Source: Neurospora tetraspora
Taxonomy: Eukaryota > Ascomycota > Sordariomycetes > Sordariales > Sordariaceae
Direction: 5' to 3'
NCBI RefSeq assembly: GCF_033439725.1
Contig: NW_026944388.1
Span: 1,364,001 to 1,428,000, forward strand
Length of the DNA stretch: 64,000 nt
Below are positions 36,704 to 49,985 of this stretch, in pieces (position 1 is the stretch's first letter; each line of letters starts with the position of its first letter). The notes below the pieces were generated by a model. The model worked only from the letters and a program-made list of their open reading frames with translations. It did not search any database and was not told the origin of the DNA. The position numbers were made by a program, and so were the translations under genes.

Positions 36704-39665
36704 GTATGGGGTTGACGGGACGAGTTGCTGCCCGGGATTGCAGATGCCCATGGAAGTTTTCATGGAAGCGAAATTCTCCCCATAGAAGCCCTGCCCTACC
36801 CGGGGCAGTAGCACCATAACGGGACGGTGATGACCGGCGTAAGGATGGACTATGTGGTCATCAATCTCACCATGCTGGTCGTCCGGGAGTTACTGCAGTA
36901 AAGGGAAAGGATTGGGCCGTGATGGAACCGTGATGGAACCGTGGTCGAAGGAGCGGACTCGGGCCTTTCCTTCCTTGCCCTGCCCAAAATGACGATGTGA
37001 AACTGACCGACAGATTGGAGTTGCACTCCCGTCATCGCCGGTCTGGAAACCCCAGGCGTTCTCGGGGAATCAGGGCAGCGTGCCTGGATGTGTTACGTGC
37101 CTCGATTTTGCCGGGCCCGGCCTGCCCGGTAGTGCGCCTGGTGGTGCGGGTCCGTTTCGATAGCCTTTTGAAGATCGGAGCGAGACGAGGTTCGAGGTTC
37201 AAGTTGCCAAGGCTATCCGGCCCAGCCCGACGGGACGGCAGGTCGGACAGTGGAGGATCGATGCGACATTCGCGTTTCGATGAGAGCTCGGCTGTAACAC
37301 TGGTAAAGTCTATTTGGTGAATTAAGAGCCGAAGTATGATGCTTGGTATCCTAAATGGCTCGGACGGAGGCAGAAAATTCTTCTTTTTGTTTACGTTACG
37401 GAAAGAAGCCCGGAGGTTAAGGTCAAGGTAGTTTGAAGTCAGGACCGACCTACCGAGAGTAGCTCCGTACCGGTACCGAACGGCAGGCTCAAGTAGAGGT
37501 ACCGTCCCGATGTCCACCCACCACTGCGGTGCATCACATCACTTTTAGCACCATCTTGGTCATTGCGTCTTCATGTACTTTGAAACTTGGACTATTCCGG
37601 TGGGTCACGAAACCCGCAACGATTCCTTACAATAGGACATCAGGGTAGCTGACGATAACCGCGGTAAAGCAAAAAAGAAAAAAGAATAAAACAACAAGGA
37701 AAGATGAAAAAAGGACAAAAGGTAAAGAAAATACATTAACTGTGTGCGTCTCGTGCCCCACCGTGCTGTCCAAAGCCTGCCATGATTGGTCCAGAATGCC
37801 CACACCACCACCATCGATTTCTCATTCCTCAATCGACTTCTCCCACTGGCTTCACACCTTTGTGAACTTGGCCGTTTTGACCAACAAGGTACAACACCAA
37901 ACCAAGCTAACCACGCAATACACCCTTTCTATCACCGCTCCTTCACCGCCTTGCCGCTGTTTCAGGTGATGAGACCGCGACCTGCTTGATGCATGTATGC
38001 CACATCGGACCGCATACAGCGGGACTACACTAGGCACGACTAGCTGAGCTCCGCTACCACAATGCTAGCTTCTGGAACATCGACAACTCTTTGCGAGACA
38101 AATTGGACAATACAAAGACAAAACGACGCAGAAGCAGGACTGCCTTACTGCCTAGCTTGGGCTCAGAACATGAACTCGCTGGCATAAAAACGACATCTAG
38201 ATTTGCTTTCGCGGAAACTGTCGCCTTTTTGTCGTGCGTAACGCGCGTGCGCACTATATCGAGATAGCATGTGGTGCTATGTGACCACCGACTGTCTGGG
38301 AAGAGCATGGTAGTTCGACTGGGTGTGAAATGCTTCTGCCCGTTCGTCCGTGTGCTACAACAGCAAACTGGGAAGACGAGGGCATGAGAGTATCCGGACG
38401 GCGGGACAAACGGGAGAAGACGGGAGAAGTGACTGGGACTTCCGCCGATAGAGCCGTACGGGCCGGTCACCGGGAGATCCATGTGCTTTCCTCGTTTGAC
38501 ACACGGCATGAAGCTCCCGGAAGCTCTTTCCCGGCACGGCTGCCACCGTCTTGATTGTTCTTTCTTAGCCGGTGCGGGACAAGAGTCAAGCTCTTGCCAA
38601 AGCTCCTCATATCAAGACACTGGCAAACTGGAAGGAACTACGGGTTGGTGTGTGCCAAGGAGGAAAGAGGGCTTCACTCGACTTTCGCAAAATTTGACGT
38701 GATCTCTTTCAACTTCCTCGCTAAGTTATGCCGTGAGTTCCTCGAGTGTCATCTTCTCAGACTCCTTGACTGACTACTGTGCGGCTCCGAGATGTATCCC
38801 ATCAGTAACACTGGCCTGGAATTTTCTATGAATTAACGAAGCCTAAGGCCAAGGAGGGAAAGGTGAGAAAGGAAACCCAGGCCCACTACCTACTACTAGC
38901 AGTACAAGGAGAAGATGGACCTCGACGGCGGCAGGAAAAAACCTCGCATCATGGAATCATGGCCGAGCGATGATTTTCTCATGCGGCCAGGCCTAGCAAC
39001 CAACTAAAATGGGCCGTCATCGTTGTCCTGTTCATACCCAATACCCAAGGCCTGCTGCCAGGAAATCCAGGGCAAAATGCAGTGTATAATGCTCACACAT
39101 GCTGACTGTCCGTCTTCCGGTCCGCCGTCAGAAAATCCGTTTAGAAATCAACGTGTTTCGAAACCCAACCACCTTGGCGTCGTGGAATGCAGAAACTACG
39201 TCGAAATAATACTTTTCCATCGCTACCTTCTCTGCCTTCGCCGACTCGCCTAAATCCCGAACCCCTGGGCGGCATGGCACTAACGTAGGTCAAACCAGAC
39301 TAAACGCTGCGCAGTATTATTAGCCTCTCCGGAGGATCCCCATCTTTCCCAACATACGGATGAAAAGGGGAAGAAAAATTTTAACTCCGAATCCGCCATA
39401 ACACTCAACTGACCCTCAACTGTTGAGAAGCTCCGAGAAAGAAATCTTTCATATGCCTTGACTTCAAAGAGCTTCTTCACCGACAAAACACGATTATGCA
39501 TAGCGACGCAGGGCTAAAGCAACCGGTCAGGGTGTGGACCCCGGAATGGGATCCTCAGTCGACACCCTCCCAAGTCGAAGCTGTGGGAGACTATTCAGAT
39601 GGGCTTCCATTCTCGTCTCTTGACCAAAAAAACACGCTATCAGATCCCCGGTTATCGCCCTGTCT

Positions 39666-39704
39666 GGGAATCAAATATTAGGGCTATATAAAAGGGACGT
39701 ACCT
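39666..39704 (+). repeat. Left TIR of the 18.76-kb block
   Basis: 39 bp, inverted copy of 58390-58428 with three mismatches in the outer 16 bp. It includes a TATA-like CTATATAAAAGGG. Similarity stops right after ACGTACCT. Confidence 0.85.
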
Positions 39705-40639
39705 TTTTGCAGGTCTACCACAGAATTTGGAGCATTTATAACGGGCCTCGAAACGCCGACGCCGCCGATGCGGCGTAGTACCACCGTATTAAAGAAAAAA
39801 AAAAAAAAAGAGAAAAATTGGTTAAGATTTTTTTAGGTTCTTCAATAATATTAAGGCACCGTAGCGTATTATATTAGGGGAAGATATCGGGCAAGACTAT
39901 TACAATACTACGCTATATTACTATAACTTAGTATATTACAATACAAATTAAATAGTAAATAAAGAAGCCTTTTTTAAAGTAATTATTATTCTGTATTTGA
40001 AATTTGGTATTATTTTGCTTTAATTATTAATATTATAATATTACGGATTACCAAATATTATACAATTAGCATAGTAGTAGTAGTAAAATATTTTAATTAA
40101 AAAAAAATTTAAATATACGGATATTAAATAAACTAACCTACTAAAAATTTAAATACGTAAACTATTTTTTTATAAAACAATATCAAACTAAACTAACGGT
40201 CAATACTATTAATACTATTACTACTACTACTATTACTACTACTATTATTACTATAATAAATTTTATTACTAATTACGATTAAACCTTCTTCTTATAGCTA
40301 ATAAACGTTAATACTTTTTCTAAAGATTTTATTAATAAAATTCTATTTATTAGGGTATTACCTCAATTTATAATAAATATAGGGTAGATACTAGCTGACG
40401 AAAACGACTTTATTGGGGGTAATAATACCGAATTTACAAAAATAATAGGTATTTATAATAAACATAATTTTAAAAATAATAGTTAAAGGATTAAAGGGTA
40501 ATTAAATACTATATTCGAAAATACCGCCCTTTAAGAGTAAGAAGATGCCGCCTACTAGGAGTAAAAAATTCTATTTGAAAACGGTTAAAACCGGAACCCT
40601 TATAATATATAAAAAAAAGAAATACTAATTTAATTATTA

Positions 40640-40737
40640 TTTTAAAAGCTTTTACGCCCGCTACGTTCGCCGTATTCACTATACCCGCCGAATTTACCGC
40701 TCCCGCCGAACTTATTATACCCGCTAAATTTACTACT
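40640..40737. repeat. Left part of a split tandem-repeat array (18-bp type unit)
   Basis: Units of the type CTTACTATACCCGCCGAA, continuing on the other side of the LTR element at 48171. The LTR element therefore inserted into a pre-existing array. Confidence 0.7.
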
Positions 40738-40742
40738 CTTAT
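40738..40742. repeat. Left 5-bp target-site duplication (CTTAT) of LTR element 1
   Basis: Identical to 48166-48170, flush with the outer LTR ends. Confidence 0.85.
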
Positions 40743-40964
40743 TATCACGGGGCGAGGTACTGTTGGGGGTAGGGTAAGATATGCGTTATTATGCGGAGGA
40801 GAGGAAAGGGAGGTGTGCGTAGAGGACTAGCTATATAGGCGAGAGCCCTGGCAGGCTAGTCCATATACGCGTACATGTACAACTGTACGTAACTACTATA
40901 CTCTAAATATAATACATAAGGTAATTAGTATATTGCGAGAATATTATAAGCTAACCCTGTGATA
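40743..40964 (-). repeat. Left (3') LTR of element 1
   Basis: 222 bp, same length as the right LTR, with about 39 differences by eye, all but one transitions. Short inverted ends of the TGTYACgGGG...CCCtGTRACA type, as in LTRs. Confidence 0.88.
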
Positions 40965-43900
40965 CTATCCGCCCTTAAAAGAAGTTCTAATAGCTTTGAA
41001 TTTATATATATATATAATAATATTCTAAATTATTTATTTTAAACTCTTTTCGTAATCCTCCAATATTTTATTGTAGTCTACAAATTCCGTTTTTAATATA
41101 CGATTAAATTAAATATTTATTAAATATTTCGCTATCTTTATACATACTATTTCTAGTCCTTGTTCTTCGTATATTGTGAGTTTGTTTTCTAGCCTTATTG
41201 TGATTATAATTATATTGGGTAACGGTTAAGTAGTATCGATGACGGTAGTAGCGGTATCGGTTTATTAAATAATGCGGGTAGACTGGCGTTTCGGGGGTAC
41301 TGAAGGTATAGGAGCAGTAGCTGGTATTGGAGCGGTGGCCGGTATTGGAGCGGTGGCCGGTATTAAAGTACGACCAGTTAATATAACTTTTATATTTGGC
41401 AGTATAGGTTTATTGGAGAATTTGTTATAGAAGCGTTGGAGTATTTCCTTATAGTTAATAACGTTGTTTTTGGGTTCTTAAGTCGATTAGTAGTCGCTTT
41501 TCTATTCGATGCGGTAGTACTAGTAATAATTACCGCCGAATTAAATATAATTAATAAACTTTTCGAAATCTTATTCTTCCTATTCTTTGTAATTATTTAT
41601 TTTAATTATTACGCGCCCGTTATTTACCTTTATATTAAACGGTATATTTTAGCGGGGAGGGCCTCTGCTGATTTAGGGCTATATTATAAAGACGTAGAAT
41701 ATTAGTAAGTACTTTCTATTAATTGGGAATATAAAGTAAATTATATAATTTTGTATTTGGGTAATACGGAAGGGGCCTTCCTATTACGGGTAGAGTTTAA
41801 AATATAATCGATTATTAGCGAGGTTTATTATATTTAATAAGATTATATTATTGGGATAATATTTAGGAAAGTTAATATATTTTTTATTAGCGTTATTTTT
41901 ATATTATTTTTGGGTCCGGCGGGTTTATTAGATAACGAAATCCTAAATTTGTTGGAAAGGGCCTGTTAATTTAGATATTTATAGTATTTTTTAAATTAAG
42001 TTAGGGAGAGGTTTGGGAGTAGCAGAATACAAGGTTCGGTATTTATATATAGGTAGTAGCTATAGTTAGCGAAGAAGGGGGAAATATTTATAGACGACGA
42101 TATAACGTTATTTTTAATAAATTTCGCGATTAGTAATTATTTTGCTTAATCGGTTTGTATTTAATTAATATAAAATTATAAAAAATATTTTATTTCTATA
42201 TTAATACGTTTCATTTAGGCGTTAATTTATAGGCAGAAAGTTAAAGTTAATTTATAGATAATTAATAGCTTTTTATAAAAGGTAGCCTAAAAGCGTAATA
42301 TAAATTAGATACTTCTATTAGATAGGATATTATTTAATAAATTGTAAATCAAATAAATATAATTAATAAAGCAGTTTATTAATTCCTCCGCTTTTAAAAT
42401 TACTATAGGTATATAATATTATATTTTAATTAATTAGTCGATAATAACGGCGATATATTTAAAAACTTAGCTAAAATAGGTACTGTTTAATAGTAGAATA
42501 ATATAATTAATAAATACGTCTTTTTATAGTATTAGAGAAACGGTTACGAGTTTAAAATATTTAGTTAAATTCTATTTTAACGATTTTATTTTTGCGTAAA
42601 GGAAGTAATTTTTATAAAAAGTCTTTACGTTATTATATATCCCCTCTTAATAGAATTTGTATTATAGGAATTTATATATAATATTAAGACTAGGGTAGCC
42701 TGCGCTAGGAGAATTATATTAGCGGTTGATTAGTTAGAATTAGAGCTCTTTATTATAAGGGTCGATAATTACCCTATCCCGCTATTTTATAATATTGTTT
42801 ACGGTATAATATTTCGAAAAAGCGTAGTAAAAAACCTTTTTAATAATTAGTAATTACTAGCGTTATATTTCGTCTATTAAATAAAAGACGAATTCTTATA
42901 AGAAGATAGATATTTTATAGTTAATATGGATTAAATCGGTAATAAATTTATTATTAAAATTATTTATTCTTAGTAAATGAAGGGAGAAACCCACTGCGGG
43001 GTCCTTTTTAAAAAGATAATTGTTTTCGAATTATATAGGGTTTAAAAGTAGCCGCTTTTTAATTATGAATCTATTATCCTCTATATCGTTTAAGCAGTTA
43101 TTCGGCTTATAATTTAGTACGTCCGGATAGAAGTTCTTAGAACTTAGCATATATTTAATTAAGCAATTGAAATAGGATAGGAATTAGGACTATTATATAT
43201 AGTACTAAATAAATTATTTATTAGTTATAAAAGTCTATAGATTTTTATAGTCCGTTAAAATATTGAAAGGTTATTAAGCGCCCTCGAATTTTAGCCTCTA
43301 CTCCTCTAGCGCCTTAATAATAGTGAGGAATTCTTTATTATAGACGTCGTAGTTGTATTTTTAAATTATATACTTTACTAAGAAGTAAGTTACTAAGTAT
43401 AGTACGTTATGATCCCTATATTAAAATAGGGTGCCGCCTGTAATTTAGTTAAATATGTCCGTTTCGATTATTATTTTCTTAGTTTAGTCGTAAATTTTTA
43501 ATACGGGACCTTTAGTAAAGGCCGTCTTTAATATTTCGAAAGCGAATTGGTAATTGTTATTCTAAGTTTAAATAGTATTTTTTTTTTAGCAAGTTCGTAT
43601 AGTGGTGTAATTATAATAGAGAAATTTCGTATAAATTGTCGGTAGAAGTTTGCGAACTTTAGGAAAGACTATAAGGATTTTTTTAAATTTTAGAGCCGCT
43701 TATCTAATAACGGTTTTAATTTTTTTTAAATTTATTTTAATATTTCCCAGGGTGATAATTAGGCTTAAGTATTTTATTCGTACGGTATAGAATTCGTATT
43801 TATTAATATCGACGTTGAGACCCGCCTAAATTAAGCGGTCGAAGATATTATTAATATATTATTTATAGTTTTTAATATTATCGGAATAAATAAAGACGTT

Positions 43901-46900
43901 ATCGACGTAAGCGGTTGCATAGACGTCGATAATATTATGTAAAATATCGTTAATATAATTCTAAAAAGTACCTAACGCGTTTTATATATTAAATAGTATA
44001 ATTAAGGATTTAAAAAGACTAAATCGTATAATAAAAGCGGTTAGTTATTCGTAACTTTATTTAACGCGAATACGGTTAAAAGTAATAATAACGTCGAATT
44101 TAGTAAAAAATTTAACCCGGTAAATAGTATTAAGGGTCTTTTTAATTAGTAGTAAAGGGTAATAGGACTTTACGGTTATATTATTAATATTTCTATAATT
44201 AATATAAATATAGACTCCGCCTTTTAATTTTTTAACGATTAGGATTAAGGAAGAGACTTCGGATTGAAATAGCTAAATAAATTTTTTAATTAAATTATTG
44301 TTAATTTACTTTTTAATAACGTTTAATTCGTTGGAGTTAAATAGGCGGCCTCGAACTGTTAGTAGGGTAATTCCCGGGCGGAATTCGATTTTAAAATTAT
44401 AGGATTGCGTCGGGGGTAATATTTTAGCGCCCTCTTATTTAAATGTATTAATATAATGCTAATATTGAGAGGGGAGTTTTAATTTAATTTGGTTGTTGGT
44501 CTTTAGCGGTTTATTAGCTTTTTCGTAGAATTTCGTTACATTTTCGGATATAATTTTATTTAGAGATACGCTATTTATTACAAAGTATTTATTAATAATA
44601 GCCTTATAATATAGGAAATTTTCCTTTATCCCCGAAAATAGTACCGAATTAGTAGTTTTTATAGCGTAGAGGGTTTCCCTATCCCCAATTCCAATTAGGC
44701 CATCGATTTATTTATAAAAATTACTACTAAATAAATGTTTATACTTTCCTCTTCTTCCTATTAATATTTTTATTATTATTTTTTTAATTAATCCGTTGTT
44801 AATATATTTAGCATTTAGCATACTTCCTTCTTCCTCTATTTTATCCTTTTCTTTTATTCTTTTAATATCCTCCGCTATTTAGGCCCTTATTATATAAATT
44901 ATTTGGAATTTATATTTTTTAACTATTTAATTGAAGGTTATTATTAATAATTCCCAAATATCGTTAAGGTTAATAGTATTACGGGGTATATTATAAATAT
45001 AGACCGGTATACGGTAATCGGCGTTATTGGTACGGATATTTCCAATTACCCGGTAGGGAGCTAGAAAAACGCGGGGAACTATAAAGCTGAATACAATTAA
45101 AAGTATTAAAATTTACTTTAGTCCCCTAAGGGTCTTGCTAATAGGTATAATACTTAAATAATTAACTATTCGGTATTTAAAGCGGTTGAACCTTTAGCGA
45201 GTGGCTCTCCTATAATTATAAAAATAGAAATATAGTACGCAATATCGGTTTAGGGACCGTACGTATAATTAAATTTAAATTCCCTTTCGAGGGTAGGCTC
45301 CCTTTCGTCCGGAACTTCTTTATAGGAGGCCTTCTTATAAACGGGAGCTAGGTAGGTACTTAATACATTAAATAAAGGAATAGTATAGTTGCTCCTAAAT
45401 TTTAAAGGGGTGTAGCATATATAATTGGGGGCGCGTTTTAGGAAGTAGCCTCTTAATTTATATATTAGGGTAAATTATAAGGAGTCGTGAGGCTAGGAGA
45501 TGCCTAGGGCGTAGTGAATGAGTTAGGAGTAGTTAAGAATGATTGGGTTGTTGTTTGTTAAGTTGTAGATTAATAAATTAATAATTTCGTAATAGAGTCC
45601 CGCCTATATTATTAATTTAGAGAAATAGGTAATATTACCTTTGGTTAGGCCTTTATTAGCAAAGTAGAGGATTTTTAGCGTCCTTAATTTATAATAGGGA
45701 AATTAATAATAGTAAATAAAGCGTTTATCAATAAAATTAAAAGCGGTATAATTGCTATCGATTAGGGTAAAGTAATATAATTTATGCGATTTATTAAATA
45801 AATAAATAGAGAGATTTAATAAATTAAAGTATTTATAATAGTTATTTATAGAAAATCTATATATTTCGATTATATTTAGTTATATAGGGATATTTTCCTT
45901 TTCTTCTCTTAATTCTATAAATTTATATTTCTAATTACGATTTAGTTTAGAAGCTATATACTTTTCTACTAGCCGACGACACTGTTCTTATTACTTTAAA
46001 TAGGGTTAATGAAATTGGGTTAGTAAGTGGAGATTGGATAGGCGGAGGCCAGGGTATTCTAATAGTCCTAAGTAATTATAGAGGCTATATTTATAATATT
46101 AATTTAATAACTTTTAATTGGACGGTATTAATTGTACTATTATTAATTATAGCTGTATTAGCCCTATTAGGGAGCGGCGTTACCTCTTCTACTGCCGTCT
46201 CAATTGTTTTTATTTTTTCTACGACCTCCACCTCTATTACGGGGTAGGCGGACTTCTTTTTTAAAATTAATATTAGTACTGTATGTAGCCGAAAAATAAC
46301 CCTAATAGCTGTAGCGGGTATAAGCGTTTATTTATATATAGTAATCGAAAACCTTTTAGGAGATTATATTGCGTAGGGTAATATCGGTAGTAAATATTTT
46401 ATTAATATTAACATTTATAGCGGTACTCTTTAATTAATGGGCTTATTTGTAGCGGAAGTAGAAGTAGTTTTCGATTTATAGAAAGGGTTAGCGAAGTTAT
46501 TATAATAAATATGATCTTCGAAGTTCTAAGCGAAGCTCCGGGCAATTTTAAACTACTTTATATAATTATCGTTGGCGGGCTAGGGGTATTAAAGAGTGAA
46601 AGCGGCCTAGACCTCCTTAGTAATTTTATTATAAAAGTAATAAATTTTTATAATATTATCGAACTTATAATAATCGACGAGTAAAGTAAATTAGTCTTCG
46701 AAGGTTTGCTAACGTATATTTTTAATTATATTTAATTTATTTACTTCGCAGCGAATATAAATAATAAAATCGATATTATTATATTTAGTATTGAATTTAG
46801 CGAAGAGGTTTATTATAGTCTTCTATTTCTACTTAGTATTATTAGTAGCATATTCGAAAATTATAATTAAATCCGACTCGATAATAGAGAAGGGCATACT

Positions 46901-47909
46901 CTTTAGGGATTTAATAATATATAAAAAAACGTTTGACTTTAAGCGCGAAGTAAGCGGCTTTATTAATTTAATATGGTTTAATCTTTATATACTAAGTTCG
47001 GTAGCGCTCTACGTATTCTAAAGGGATATTACCCTTAACTTTAAATAATAGAACGTACGAACAGGACAATACTAACTGTCTGCTATTAGTAATTATAATC
47101 GATATATTAGAATTACTCGAAGGGTTAGGTTTATTTAGGACGAGGATTTAGGCCGGATTATAAGTAAGGTTAATAGTATTAGTTTATTTAAATCGATCGT
47201 AGAAATTATTAATAGTTTTAATATATTTTTCGTATTATTTTTGGAAAGCGAGGTTAATATTAGTTTTAAAGTCGGCGAATAATTATTTTAATACAGTGAT
47301 TTCCTTATATAGTTTATTAGTTTCAAATTTATATTAGAAGGTTATAATACTTAAATTATTATTAAATTTAGTAACCTCTTTCTAAAATTCTTCCAAATTT
47401 TCCTCCGTTCTCTAGGCACGATCGCGGGCTTCGATAATATTATTATAAATTAAACAATTTAAGGCAATAATTATATTGCGGAAAACAGGGATAATTACGA
47501 AGGCGAGGGCGTATTTTATAGTTACGGTCGAAGGAAGGCCGGTAAGGGGATTATTATTAAAGTTTATAAATACATTTGCGAAATTATTATAAATTATTTA
47601 ATTTGCGGGGTTAGAGACTTAAAGAGCTCCGATTATAGTAACTACAATAAAGTTATCTATAATAATTAGGACGCCCAATATTAATCGCTAGATTAATTAT
47701 AATGGCGGTAATTTTTTAAAGTTACCATTTTAGAAATAAGAGGGGAGAGAGGATTAAATACTTAATTAATTAATTAATTCCTAGCTCGGACCTAGGGGTA
47801 TTAGGGTCGAATCTTATACTTATCCTATTAATAAAGGCCTAAATCTTAAAGAGGTCACGATACAAGATCTATAATTATTTAAAAGCTTGATTAATTAATT
47901 TCTTCCTTA

Positions 47910-47943
47910 AGCGCGCGTAGCGTAATAGTTAGGTATAATAAAT
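47910..47943 (-). promoter_or_regulatory. Putative primer-binding region of LTR element 1
   Basis: 34 nt abutting the inner edge of the 5' LTR, matching the equally placed 34 nt of element 2 at 56275-56308 (26 of 34 identical, most differences transitions). On the plus strand it resembles the 5' half of a tRNA (TAGCGTAATAGTTAGG, like an A box). Priming by a tRNA fragment is an inference. Confidence 0.45.
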
Positions 47944-48165
47944 TATTACGGGGCGAGGCACTGTTGGGGGTAGGGTAAAATATATATTATTATATAGAGG
48001 AGAGGAAAGGGAAGTGTGCGTAGAGGACTGGCTATATAAGCGAGAGCCCTAGCAGGCCAGTCCGTATACGCGTACACGTACAGCTGCACACAACTGCTAT
48101 ACTCTAGGCATGGCACATAAGGTAGTCAATACAGTGCGAGAATGTCACAAGCTAGCCCTATAACA
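47944..48165 (-). repeat. Right (5') LTR of element 1
   Basis: 222-bp direct repeat of 40743-40964, followed by the CTTAT duplication. It retains more C and G than the left copy. Confidence 0.88.
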
Positions 48166-48170
48166 CTTAT
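48166..48170. repeat. Right 5-bp target-site duplication (CTTAT) of LTR element 1
   Basis: Exact copy of 40738-40742. Confidence 0.85.
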
Positions 48171-48432
48171 TAAATTTACTATACCCGCTGAACTTACCGC
48201 TCCTACCGAACTTACTATATTTACCGAACTTACTATACTCGCTGAATTTACTATACCCGCCGAGTCTACTATACCCGCCGCTCCCGTGTTCGTTAAATTT
48301 ACCGTAGCCGCCGAACTTACTATACCCGCCGCTCCTATATTTATTAAATTTACTGTAGCCGCCGAACTCACTATATCCGCCGCTCCTATGTTCGTTAAAC
48401 CTACTATAGCCGCCGAATTTACTATAGTCATT
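48171..48432. repeat. Right part of the split tandem-repeat array (18-bp and 51-bp periods)
   Basis: Begins with 18-bp units, then three 51-bp higher-order units built from the same sequence. Periods divisible by three keep frames open on both strands (101 codons minus at 48126-48431, 135 codons plus at 48142-48549), which are therefore not evidence for a gene by themselves. Confidence 0.75.
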
Positions 48433-49985
48433 AAATTTATTCTAATTATTAAATTTATTATAATCGTTAAATTTATTATAATCGCTAAGCTTATAGAAGT
48501 TAATAAAAGTAAGAAACTTATTTATTTAAATATATATAAAAAGGTTTAAATTAATATATTTTATTAAAGCCCGCCATTCTACCTACTTTACCTTCCGAAG
48601 CCTAGGACCCTTTTTATATCCCCGTAAACTTTTTAGAACGGCGAATATAATTCTTTTTATACTAAGAGGACATTTTTTATATAAAGGAATAATAAGTATA
48701 ATATAAGGACTTTTTAAATATAATTTATACGCCCTCTATAAAGTAATACGTACTTAAAAAAGTTAAAAGAGCGACTATTTTTTTACTAGTAACCTAATCT
48801 TTATATTATTAATTATATAAAAAGAATAAGAAAAAAAGGGGATGAATCGAAGTACTAGTTAATATAAGAAACTATTGTATATATTATCGGCTATAATAAA
48901 TCTATTAAGAAAATTACTTTCCCGGACAGATTAATATTATTTTAACTGGCTATTTAATTAAAGAATAATCTTAATAATATTAATAATTTACGCTATTACT
49001 ACGACTTAGAATTTTTAAATTAAAATAAAGTTTTAAATAATATTCGGAAGTTTTTATTCTATAAGGCCATTCGTAGCCTCCTTCCCTCTACTATTTATAA
49101 TTAGCTATATAATAGTAATAACCGAAATCCCGATTTTGAAAAGTAATTATATAAAGCGGGTAAACGTTAATTCACAAAGCAAAATATTATTAACGTAGGC
49201 CATTTATAGCGATTTATATATTTTAATCCATAGCGAATAAATAAGGACTTCGTTAAAAATATTTAAATAAATTAAATACTAGACTTCCTAAACGCTCAAC
49301 CCCCCGACCCGACCGATAGAAGTACTTAATATATTAAATTTATTATTATTATTCGAAAATTAAATAATAAATTATTATTAGGTATATTATAAATTTTACT
49401 TAAATAAATCAAGATTTTAAAACGGCGCGGCTATTTAACGCTTATAAATACTATTTATAAAATTAATTAGTTTAATTAATACCTTCATATACTATTTATT
49501 TAGAATAAATAATATTATTAAATACTATATAATCATTTTCTTACCTAAGAAATTAATAGTAATATTATTACTAAAGTATTATTAATAATCCGTAAATAAA
49601 TTAGGAAATAATACCTTAAAGAGTAGCCGTTTCAGTATATATTCACCGACGATTCGGTTATAGAATAAAAAGTAATGTGCCGCTACTAATATAAATAAAT
49701 ATTATATATTCGAATCGTATCTATAATAATCTTTCTTTCTCTTTTACTTTATATTCGTAAATATAACCGTAACACTTAATCCCGTTTACACTAACCTCTC
49801 ATAAATACTATACAATTTTATCCGAACTAAGGAGACTGATTTAGGGAGAGCTATTTATAAAAGTCCTATAACGCAATAAAATAAACAGATTAAAATATAA
49901 TTAAAACAGACTATCCCTCGGAATAAATTTAAGAGATTTATTTCTAAAAACTTAAAGTAGAACGTACTTTGTAAGTCCCAAACTC
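48433..49985. other. RIP-altered AT-rich DNA, origin unknown
   Basis: 1.5 kb without usable reading frames. It is probably the native interior of the TIR-bounded block or an older insertion. A 22-T run at 49986-50007 marks its right edge, next to the integrase end of LTR element 2. I did not recognise any domain. Confidence 0.4.

Larger units (their letters stand above)
33454..39657. other. Long gene-poor spacer of ordinary composition
   Basis: 6.2 kb between the ABC transporter start and the AT-rich block. The first kilobase or so should be promoter and leader of the transporter. Several open frames of 100-257 codons occur (35222-35995 plus, 36353-36817 minus, 38054-38509 minus), but none has a domain, a good start context or a splice pattern I would defend. 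It contains a hairpin at 35077 and a 12-bp minisatellite at 36608. A spliced or non-coding gene could be missed here. Confidence 0.5.
40743..48165 (-). mobile_element. LTR retrotransposon fossil 1, Ty3/gypsy type, complete LTR to LTR
   Basis: 7,423 bp with two 222-bp direct LTRs and a 5-bp TSD. The element is read on the minus strand, so the right LTR is the 5' one. Remnants in family order are gag-like (about 46.5-47.8 kb), reverse transcriptase (about 43.6-44.4 kb, with the region around the Y-x-D-D block recognisable), then RNase H and integrase towards 41.5 kb. A Pro/Ala/Thr repeat patch lies near 41.3 kb. It is structurally whole at its ends but its coding part is broken many times over by RIP-type change, so it is a fossil. 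Divergence cannot date it because RIP acts within one sexual cycle; the intact TSD and equal LTR lengths suggest it is the youngest insertion in the block. Confidence 0.85.

Noticed and set aside
41436-41705. 89-codon plus-strand frame inside LTR element 1, and a similar one at 46791-47021
   Set aside because: Opposite to the element's coding strand, hydrophobic AT-rich composition, read as chance frames in RIP-altered DNA.
48126-48549. Open frames of 101 (minus) and 135 (plus) codons in the AT-rich block
   Set aside because: Both are produced by tandem units whose length is a multiple of three; no domain and no start context.
49965-49969. ACTTT as the left target duplication of LTR element 2
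   Set aside because: A five-base match is expected by chance in this AT-rich DNA, and no LTR end adjoins it.
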